Of a stretch of 64,000 nt of DNA, positions 51,141-57,509 are shown in pieces (positions within the stretch are counted from its first letter, which is position 1; each line of letters starts with the position of its first letter). Location of the stretch: assembly GCA_016871335.1 (NCBI GenBank), contig VFZF01000001.1:1-64000 (forward strand), written 5' to 3'. The translations under genes and the position numbers were made by a program. Under the pieces are notes generated by a model. It saw only the letters and a program-made list of their open reading frames with translations, was not told the origin of the DNA and did not search any database. The stretch is from Acidimicrobiia bacterium (lineage in GTDB: Bacteria; Acidobacteriota; Vicinamibacteria; Vicinamibacterales; SCN-69-37).

Positions 51141-52134
51141 GCCCCTATTGTTAACGGAAGCAGACATCCGGCGCGTGCTCCCGATGCCTGACCTGATTGT
51201 GGCGATGGTCGATGCCCTCGGCGACTTCTCGGCCGGACGGGTGATCCAGCCCGTCCGCAACGTGCTGGAAGTCGGCCCCACGCGCGCGTACTTTGGCGTC
51301 ATGCCCGCAGCGGCGGTCGACGAAGAAGGGCGCGGGACCATGGGCGCCAAACTCGTCACGGTGTACTCGGGCAACCACGCCCGCGGTCTGCCCTCCCACC
51401 TGGCCACGATCATCCTGTTGGACGCGGAAACCGGTGCGCTCACCGCCCTGCTCGACGGGCGCTACATCACCGAAGCCCGCACGGCAGCCGTCTCGGCGGT
51501 GTCGGTGGACCGCATGGCGCGCACCGACGCACGCGTCCTGGCCATCATCGGCAGCGGCGTGCAGGCACGCAGCCATCTGGAGGCCATCCGGCATGTGCGG
51601 GCCATCGACGCCGTCCGCGTGTGGAGTCCAAACGCCGACCATCGCGCGCGGTTCGCAAAAGAGATGACCGCCGAATGCGGCATTCCGGTATGGAGCGCCG
51701 ATGATGCGGCCTCGGCGGTGCGTGATGCGGACATCGTGGTGCTGGCCACCGCGTCGCCCACGCCTGTCGTGGCGCGCGACGACATCGCCGCGGGCACCCA
51801 CATCTGCGCGGTTGGCGCATGCCGGCCGACGCAGCGGGAAATGCCTGGCGAGCTGGTCGCGGCGGCGCGACTGGTCGTGGACTCACGCGCGGCGGCGGTG
51901 GTTGAAGCCGGCGACATCGTGCTGCCGATGGCGGACGGCACTATCCCGGAGCGACACGTCCTTGGAGAGCTCGGCGAGGTGCTGCTGGGACGATGCCATG
52001 CAAGGTTGCATGCGGATGACATCACGATCTTCAAGTCGCTCGGGCTGGCGGTTGAGGATGTGGTGGCGGCGCGGCTCGCGGTCGAACGCGCGGAAGCGGC
52101 GGGACTGGGCCAGCGCATTACACTGCAGGCATGA
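51139..52134 (+). CDS. Ornithine cyclodeaminase/mu-crystallin family, probable ketimine (pyrroline-carboxylate) reductase
   Basis: This 331-residue protein begins LLLTEADIRRVLPMPDLIVA, with MGAKLVTVYSGNHARGLPSH, LTALLDGRYITEARTAAVSA (substrate lysine/arginine region), the Rossmann motif AIIGSGVQARSHLEAIRHVR, and HICAVGACRPTQREMPGELV and VFKSLGLAVEDVVAA-like segment (read as IFKSLGLAVEDVVAARLAVE). Members reduce cyclic imines such as delta1-pyrroline-2-carboxylate or cyclise ornithine. Next to a hydroxyproline epimerase, an imine reductase role is favoured. ATG 51139 overlaps the start codon of the divergent epimerase gene. TAAGAT (51123-51128) could be its -10, lying inside the epimerase coding sequence. 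Confidence 0.87.
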   Translation: MPLLLTEADIRRVLPMPDLIVAMVDALGDFSAGRVIQPVRNVLEVGPTRAYFGVMPAAAVDEEGRGTMGAKLVTVYSGNHARGLPSHLATIILLDAETGALTALLDGRYITEARTAAVSAVSVDRMARTDARVLAIIGSGVQARSHLEAIRHVRAIDAVRVWSPNADHRARFAKEMTAECGIPVWSADDAASAVRDADIVVLATASPTPVVARDDIAAGTHICAVGACRPTQREMPGELVAAARLVVDSRAAAVVEAGDIVLPMADGTIPERHVLGELGEVLLGRCHARLHADDITIFKSLGLAVEDVVAARLAVERAEAAGLGQRITLQA

Positions 52135-52223
52135 CACTTCGCCGCGCGGGGGACGGGCGGCGCTCGGAGGCCCTGCAACGGCGTCCGTTTGCCTTCGAGA
52201 AACGGCAGTAGACTGAAGGCACG

Positions 52224-52718
52224 ATGGTGCCCACGTGGCTGAAGATCACACTGGTCGTGGTTGGGCTTGGCATGCTGGGCATGTGCGCGATTGCCGGTGC
52301 CGGGGTGTACTTCGTCTCCCAGCACGTCAACACCTCGACGGTGTCGGCGCCGGACGCGCTGCGGCAGTTTGAGGACGCGCGCGCGAAGCTGAAGGACCAG
52401 CGTCCCCTCATCGACATCGACACCAACGAGCGGGTCACACACCTGCGCCCGGTCGCTGACATCCCGACGGCGCCGTCCCCGGCGACGACCCTGGTCGTCA
52501 TGGCGTGGGATCCCACTGACGAGCGCATCGTGAATTTCCGCATTCCGCTCTGGGTGCTGGCGATGGGCGAGCGCAAGGTGGACCTTGGCGTCGGCGCCGA
52601 GAGCTTCGACATGCGCCGGCTGAATCTCGACGTCAAAGACCTGCAGCGGATTGGTCCGGCGCTGGTGCTGGATCTGAAATCGCCCTCAGGCGATCGGGCG
52701 CTGGTCTGGACGGAGTAG
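52224..52718 (+). CDS. Membrane-anchored hypothetical protein
   Basis: This 164-residue protein has one N-terminal TM helix (WLKITLVVVGLGMLGMCAIA) and an extracytoplasmic domain (PDALRQFEDARAKLKDQRPL, TLVVMAWDPTDERIVNFRIP, LDVKDLQRIGPALVLDLKSP). There are no enzyme motifs and no family was recognised. TAGACT (52209-52214) lies 9 nt before ATG 52224. It ends 50 bp before the tRNA gene, which is on the other strand. Confidence 0.7.
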   Translation: MVPTWLKITLVVVGLGMLGMCAIAGAGVYFVSQHVNTSTVSAPDALRQFEDARAKLKDQRPLIDIDTNERVTHLRPVADIPTAPSPATTLVVMAWDPTDERIVNFRIPLWVLAMGERKVDLGVGAESFDMRRLNLDVKDLQRIGPALVLDLKSPSGDRALVWTE

Positions 52719-52768
52719 TTCGGGCTCGCCAGCGGGAGCGGCGAGCGTAGCGAGCGATTAGCGAAGGT

Positions 52769-52843
52769 TGGTACCGGTACGGGGATTCGAACCCCGGTTC
52801 CAAGGTTGAGAACCTTGTGTCCTAACCCCTAGACGATACCGGC
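52769..52843 (-). tRNA. tRNA-Glu (anticodon CUC)
   Basis: Read on the minus strand, the acceptor GCCGGTA pairs with TACCGGT (one G-T). The D arm is GTCTAGGGGTTAGGAC, and the anticodon stem CAAGG/CCTTG encloses loop TTCTCAA with CTC at 34-36. The T arm is CCGGGGTTCGAATCCCCG, followed by discriminator A and an encoded CCA. The length is 75 nt including CCA. All canonical features (T33, GTTCGAATC) are present. It lies between a hypothetical gene and ctaB. Confidence 0.95.
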
Positions 52844-52901
52844 ACTGCAGGGGGAACACTGAAAGTAGCACCCGGGTCGGAAGCCGGTCAAGTCAGCCAT
52901 A

Positions 52902-53786
52902 ATGAGGTGCTTGACGACACGCGCTCATTCCCCTTCGCGGGTCGCCGATTGGATCACCCTCGCCAAAGTCCGCGTGAACACCCTTGTGGTGGCCACCACA
53001 GCCGGCGGCTTCTACATGGGTGCCCAGGGGCCTGTCGACCTGACGGCGCTGGCCCTCACGGCCCTCGGCACGGCCCTGGTCGCCGGCGGCGCGGCGGCGC
53101 TCAATCAGGTCGCCGAACGCGACACCGATGCCCTGATGGTGCGCACGCGCACGCGGCCTGTGGCGGCCGAGCGGATGTCCGTGCTGGAAGGGCGCGCCGT
53201 CGGCGTCGCGTTGTCGGTGGCGGGACTCCTCGTGCTCTGGTCGATGATCGGCCAGCTTGCCGCAATGGTCGCCGTGGCCACACTGGTCAGCTACGTGTTC
53301 TGCTACACGCCGCTCAAGCGGCGCACGTCGTTTGCCGCCGTGGTCGGGGCCGTGCCCGGCGCGTTGCCGCCGATGATCGGCTGGGCGGCCAGTCAGGGCT
53401 CGATCACCGAATTCGGCGGATGGTCGCTGTTTCTGATCATGTTCGTGTGGCAGTTGCCGCACGTGCTCGCGATTTCCTGGATGTATCGCGATGAATACGG
53501 GCGCGCCGGCATTCCGGTGCTGCCGGTCGTGGATACCACGGGCGCGATGACCGGTCGCCAGGCCGTGGTCTGGGCCGTGACACTCGTGCCGATCTCCGTT
53601 CTGCCGGCCATCGCCGGCCTCGCCTCGCATACCTACGGTATCGGTGCGCTGGTGCTCGGCCTGGCCCAGCTGGCGGTGACCGTCCGATTCGCCTTCACTC
53701 GCACGCATGAACACGCGCGGCTCGTGTTCTACGCCTCAATTCTGTACCTGCCGCTGCTGTGGATTCTGATGACGGTGACCCGATGA
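52902..53786 (+). CDS. ctaB: Protoheme IX farnesyltransferase (heme O synthase)
   Basis: This protein is about 294 residues long, an UbiA-superfamily prenyltransferase with nine TM helices. The first Asp-rich motif is in ALNQVAERDTDALMVRTRTR (N-x-x-x-D-x-x-x-D). It also has YTPLKRRTSFAAVVGAVPGA, LPPMIGWAAS and FVWQLPHVLAISWMYRDEYG with the second motif region. It farnesylates haem b for cytochrome oxidase haem O/A. The frame opens at ATG 52902, but this ATG overlaps a CATAAT hexamer (52898-52903). TTG 52911 is 7 nt downstream of it and would fit a leaderless start. The DUF420 gene overlaps its stop. Confidence 0.92.
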   Translation: MRCLTTRAHSPSRVADWITLAKVRVNTLVVATTAGGFYMGAQGPVDLTALALTALGTALVAGGAAALNQVAERDTDALMVRTRTRPVAAERMSVLEGRAVGVALSVAGLLVLWSMIGQLAAMVAVATLVSYVFCYTPLKRRTSFAAVVGAVPGALPPMIGWAASQGSITEFGGWSLFLIMFVWQLPHVLAISWMYRDEYGRAGIPVLPVVDTTGAMTGRQAVVWAVTLVPISVLPAIAGLASHTYGIGALVLGLAQLAVTVRFAFTRTHEHARLVFYASILYLPLLWILMTVTR

Positions 53787-54196
53787 TTCCTGTACACGAA
53801 CTACCGACCCTCAACGCCGCGCTCAACAGCATCTGTACGCTGCTGCTGTTGATTGGCTACGCACACATTCGCGCCGGACGCATCACCCAGCATCGCCGCA
53901 CTATGCTGACGGCGTTCGGCACCAGCGTGTTGTTCCTGATCTCCTATGTGATCTATCACCTGCAGGTGGGCTCGGTGCCGTACCCGGGCACGGGCTGGCT
54001 CCGCGTGGTGTATTTCTCGATCCTGATCCCGCACATCATCCTCGCAGCCGTCGTTGTACCGCTGGCGATTCTCACGCTCAAGCGCGGCCTGATTCGCGAC
54101 GACAGGCGTCACAAGCAAATCGCCAGGATCACGTTCCCGATCTGGCTCTTCGTCTCAGTGACGGGCGTGGTGATTTACGCGATGTTGTACTTCTGA
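53783..54196 (+). CDS. DUF420 membrane protein (cytochrome oxidase assembly neighbourhood)
   Basis: This protein is about 137 residues long with four TM helices (LNSICTLLLLIGYAHIRAGR, MLTAFGTSVLFLISYVIYHL, VVYFSILIPHIILAAVVVPL, ARITFPIWLFVSVTGVVIYA). It also has the conserved RRTMLTAF and HKQIARITFPIW segments of DUF420, a family routinely adjacent to ctaB and cytochrome c oxidase genes and thought to assist oxidase assembly. The ATG overlaps the ctaB stop (ATGA at 53783-53786), so the two are co-translated. No oxidase subunits are in this window. Confidence 0.88.
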   Translation: MIPVHELPTLNAALNSICTLLLLIGYAHIRAGRITQHRRTMLTAFGTSVLFLISYVIYHLQVGSVPYPGTGWLRVVYFSILIPHIILAAVVVPLAILTLKRGLIRDDRRHKQIARITFPIWLFVSVTGVVIYAMLYF

Positions 54197-54215
54197 ACCA
54201 AGAACCCGCGAAGCG

Positions 54216-55658
54216 CTACCGCACCGACTGCCGGAAGTTCGCGACGGTGAGCGCGGTGTTGTTCAGCGCAAAACTATCCGCCGCATCACACTCAGTGGAG
54301 TTGAGTTGGCCGGTCTGACAGTTAGACCGCGTGCCGGGTGTCACGCCCATCTTCACGCCCGGCAGGAACCAGAGCGACTGGTTGCAGGTGAATCCGCTCC
54401 CCAGTTCACAAAACGGATTCATTGTCTGATCCGGATTTGCCCACGACAGCAGGCGCCGGCAGGAGAAGCCCTGCACGGTGCAGCGATCGTTGTAGGCCAT
54501 GATGGTGCGCCACCGGTGTCCGGAGCTTGGATTCACGTAGCCGTGTGCATACGGATAGGGAAACTGGCTCGATGAGACGTACCAGTCGTGGTGCGCGCCC
54601 ATGTTGTGCCCCAATTCGTGCGCGAACGTGAATCCGGGACTCATGCAGGCAGTGTCGGTCACGCTGTAGCCGTTAGGCGCAAAGGCATTCGAGACGGAGT
54701 TCATGACGTAGGCGATGCCGCACGCACTCGGAGACGTCGGGTGGATCAGCATCATGACGAGATCCGCGCCGACCTGATCGCGCAGCGCGGCCACGTCTCC
54801 CAGCCCTGGTCCGCTGCCGGCGCGCAATTCGCTCAGACTCGTCCCGAAATTGCTGACCTCAGTGTAGTCCACGCGAGCGGTGTGCACGAGCCGGATACGC
54901 TGACGGACGACGCTGTTGGCGTAGGACGTGTTCGTTTCACTAACGGCGGTTGCGATCAACTGCGTAATCGCCGTCTGGCCTCCCACGTGGGTCTGCGCCA
55001 GCGGCGTGTACACCACCATGACGTCGATCACGTCCGCGGTATCGCGCATCACGACATCCGCGGCGGCCTCAAGCTCGGCGGGAGAATACGTCACGGGGAT
55101 CGGTTCGGCCTCACGCGGCAACGCCGCCTGGTCCACTTCAGCGATGACATGGGCTTCGCCTGCGGTGGCAGACAGCGACCGCCGAACCGCTTCGCTCGCG
55201 GGCCGGATTGTGAACGTGCCGGCCGCAGTAATGAGGCTGCCCGTCAGCAGGCCGTCGCCATACACGAGCGTCACACTGCTGCGATCGTCACCGACCACGC
55301 GGCCCACCCAGGTGACGCCGTTCGGATTCGGATCAAACCGCACGAACGTGGCCGCGATGAACACATCGGGAAACAGCTCCAGCGTCAGGACAGGCTGTCG
55401 AGGCGCCGCCATCGGCCGCTCGGCAAACGCATCAACCGGCGGAACAGGCAGTGTGTTCACATTCACACCCACCATTCGTGACCGGAGCACGCCGGCGTCT
55501 GTGGGGCGCTGGATCCGCGGCACATCCTGCAGGCCTTCCAGACTGACCAGCGGGTTGACCGAGGCATACACCGGGGCCTCGGGCCACAGCGCCTCCCCCA
55601 CCACAAACGCGCAGACCACAACCAGGCTGACCCTGAGGGCGGCAAGAATTCGTGTCAT
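54216..55658 (-). CDS. Secreted zinc metalloprotease (reprolysin-like, M12)
   Basis: This 480-residue protein has a signal peptide (VSLVVVCAFVVGEALWPEAP), a pro-region (LTLELFPDVFIAATFVRFDP, VTLVYGDGLLTGSLITAAGT) and a catalytic domain with DVIDVMVVYTPLAQTHVGGQ. The zinc-binding HELGHNMGAHHDWYV near residue 342 gives HExxHxxGxxH. A Met-turn candidate lies in WRTIMAYNDRC, and several Cys in the end region (CTVQGFSCRRLLSW, CELGSGFTCNQSL) suggest disulfides. It is an extracellular protease of metzincin type. A TATAGT lies 14 nt before the ATG. Confidence 0.87.
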   Translation of the reverse strand: MTRILAALRVSLVVVCAFVVGEALWPEAPVYASVNPLVSLEGLQDVPRIQRPTDAGVLRSRMVGVNVNTLPVPPVDAFAERPMAAPRQPVLTLELFPDVFIAATFVRFDPNPNGVTWVGRVVGDDRSSVTLVYGDGLLTGSLITAAGTFTIRPASEAVRRSLSATAGEAHVIAEVDQAALPREAEPIPVTYSPAELEAAADVVMRDTADVIDVMVVYTPLAQTHVGGQTAITQLIATAVSETNTSYANSVVRQRIRLVHTARVDYTEVSNFGTSLSELRAGSGPGLGDVAALRDQVGADLVMMLIHPTSPSACGIAYVMNSVSNAFAPNGYSVTDTACMSPGFTFAHELGHNMGAHHDWYVSSSQFPYPYAHGYVNPSSGHRWRTIMAYNDRCTVQGFSCRRLLSWANPDQTMNPFCELGSGFTCNQSLWFLPGVKMGVTPGTRSNCQTGQLNSTECDAADSFALNNTALTVANFRQSVR

Positions 55659-55700
55659 AGTTCCCTGGGGACACTATAACTCCGAGACCGCGAGATTCAC

Positions 55701-56825
55701 ATGCCGATATGTCATTTTGCCTCCGTGTGCCTGTCCGTCGTTGTGCTGCTGAGTCCGGCCGCAGCTGTTGCGCAGTCGGCCGAACCTGCCCAGTCGCCCA
55801 AGACACCGGGCACACCACGCTGGACTGCTGAGTTCTACGGCGGAGGGATGAATGAATCCCGGGCCTCGGGCGGCACCCCCATCGCGCAGTTTGCGCCCGG
55901 TGAGACGTTCCTCACCACAGCCGGCACACCCAGCCGCGCACATGCGTCCTGGCGATTCGGCGACGGCGCGGTGTTGTTCAACGAGGTCGCCGCCCGATTC
56001 CGCCAGATCACCGGACGTCCCTTCACCACCATCACGCCGATCGACAGCGTGCTCCGCACCAGCGCGTCCAAAGACGGCATCCGGCCGGCATTCGGTGTCC
56101 GCGTGGGTCGCGAAATCTCGCCCGGACTCTCAGTCGAAATCATGGTCGAGCGGAGCGACGGCGGTCTCGCGCCATCGGACGAGATGACCGCGACGATCAC
56201 TGCGGCCAACGAAAGTTTCAAGGCGGCGTTCCTTGACCTGATCGGCACCGCCCCGGTGACCGGGCTCGACGTAACATCGGATGTGACGATGCCGTCGGGC
56301 GCCCACAGTCAGATGCGCATCATGGCCGCCGTCAGCAAGGTGCTCGTGCGCGGGGCCCGCTGGAGCGCCACCGGCACGGTGGGTGGCGGCATGCAGTTGC
56401 GCGGCGGCACGGCGGCCGAGGTCACCATGAACGGTCGCTACGACTTCAGCCTGTTCGGGCTGTCGAACTTCTTCGAGCGCGACGAAATCATCATCCGTTT
56501 CGAGGAGCCCCCGTCAGCGGCACTCGGCCTGCTCGGACTCAGCGCGACCTACGACATCACGCCAGGCACCGGCCTTCGACTCGGCGTCCGTGCCCAGTTT
56601 GTCGCCAACAAGGCGACCACCACCGTGCAAACCAGGCCGTTCATCACGACAACCACCACGCCCGGCGTACTGCCGACAGTGACGACGCCGGCGCTCCAGT
56701 TCAGCAACCAGACCACGCCGCAGTCCTCGTTGCGCCCGTCGCTCGCCTCCACACTGACGACCTTCACCGGCAGCGGGATGAATCGTCAAGTCGTGTTCAC
56801 GCTCGGGTTGGTGCGGCGGTTCTGA
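55701..56825 (+). CDS. Secreted/outer-membrane protein of unknown function
   Basis: This 374-residue protein has a signal peptide (CLSVVVLLSPAAAVAQSAEP), then WTAEFYGGGMNESRASGGTP and alternating beta-strand-like sequence (ALGLLGLSATYDITPGTGLR, GVRAQFVANKATTTVQTRPF) and a C-terminus ending RQVVFTLGLVRRF, with the aromatic terminal residue typical of outer-membrane beta-barrels. No named family was recognised, but an 8-12-stranded barrel is plausible. It is divergent from the metalloprotease, and a TATAAC in the gap could serve as -10. The mobile unit copy 2 follows at its 3' end. Confidence 0.72.
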   Translation: MPICHFASVCLSVVVLLSPAAAVAQSAEPAQSPKTPGTPRWTAEFYGGGMNESRASGGTPIAQFAPGETFLTTAGTPSRAHASWRFGDGAVLFNEVAARFRQITGRPFTTITPIDSVLRTSASKDGIRPAFGVRVGREISPGLSVEIMVERSDGGLAPSDEMTATITAANESFKAAFLDLIGTAPVTGLDVTSDVTMPSGAHSQMRIMAAVSKVLVRGARWSATGTVGGGMQLRGGTAAEVTMNGRYDFSLFGLSNFFERDEIIIRFEEPPSAALGLLGLSATYDITPGTGLRLGVRAQFVANKATTTVQTRPFITTTTTPGVLPTVTTPALQFSNQTTPQSSLRPSLASTLTTFTGSGMNRQVVFTLGLVRRF

Positions 56826-56861
56826 CGCTGGAACCCTGGAACCTTGGAACCCTCGCGCACG

Positions 56862-57504
56862 CGGTTCATGGTTCATCGGTTCATGGTGCCGCGGTGCCGT
56901 TCGAGGTTCTTGGGTTATAGGGTTCTGGGTGTCAGGGTTCAGGGTGCGCTGCCGCGATTGGGTATGCGACGACCCCTTCATGAGTCGCTTATCGGCGCTT
57001 TGTGGGTCGTTTCGGGCCTTGCGGCGGATCTGAGTCGAGGTACCGGATCAGGCGCGTTGTTGCGCCTACGGCGCGGTCGCGAAGGCGAACCAGATCGGCT
57101 TCGCGCGCAGCGTCGATCCAACCTGCCGCCCGGGCATCTCGGAGGTGCTCTCCAGTTTCAAGGAGTGAACCTCTGGCAATCCGAAGAAATTGGGCAAACT
57201 CCTTCGGATAGAAGCGTCCAAAACCTTCGGCAATATTTCGACAACTCGACATGGATGCCGACCTGAGTTGGTTGAACAAGTCGAAATCATCTGAAGCTTT
57301 CCGGGTGGCAAGGATCAGCGCCACTTCGTCAGCCAGCTGTCGACTCAGCTGCCACGCATCAAGTTCCTCGTATCGACGCGCTCCCACGACGCCAGACAAA
57401 GCACGCTCCGTGCCAAGTGTTAGAGCGCACCAGGAACCAAGAACCCGAACCCTGGAACCCAAGAACCCCTAACAGCACCGATGAACCGATGAACCGATGA
57501 ACCA
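56862..57504 (-). mobile_element. Putative small mobile unit, copy 2: inverted heptamer arrays around a four-helix-bundle gene
   Basis: The left array (56862-56946) reads GGTTCATGGTTCATCGGTTC and then GGTTCTTGGGTTATAGGGTT blocks. The right array (57427-57504) is its complement (GAACCCTGGAACCC, AACAGCACCGATGAACCGAT, GAACCGATGAACC). The gene 57387-56989 on the minus strand lies between. In gene orientation the upstream arm and the spacer align with copy 1 at 49361, including CGTGCTTT and GTCGTGGG near the start codon. The unit lies between convergent gene ends at 56825 and 57510. The inverted arms could act as termini or fold into one long stem. Confidence 0.5.
56989..57387 (-). CDS. Four-helix-bundle protein (S23/bAvd-like), copy 2
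   Basis: This protein is about 132 residues long with RRYEELDAWQLSRQLADEVA, DFDLFNQLRSASMSSCRNIA, EGFGRFYPKEFAQFLRIARG, SLLETGEHLRDARAAGWIDA and LVRLRDRAVGATTRLIRYLD. It differs from copy 1 mostly by conservative changes and a Pro/Lys-rich tail (DPPQGPKRPTKRR). Maintenance of the frame in both copies, despite divergent flanking arrays, suggests selection on the protein. GTG 57387 is proposed as the start. A longer frame to 57462 would run through the repeat array. Confidence 0.85.
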   Translation of the reverse strand: MGARRYEELDAWQLSRQLADEVALILATRKASDDFDLFNQLRSASMSSCRNIAEGFGRFYPKEFAQFLRIARGSLLETGEHLRDARAAGWIDAAREADLVRLRDRAVGATTRLIRYLDSDPPQGPKRPTKRR

Positions 57505-57509
57505 CAGGT

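Noticed and set aside
52719-52768. Short gcgagcg repeats just 3' of the tRNA, considered as an attachment site
   Set aside because: There is no integrase gene in the window and no duplicated tRNA 3' end was seen.
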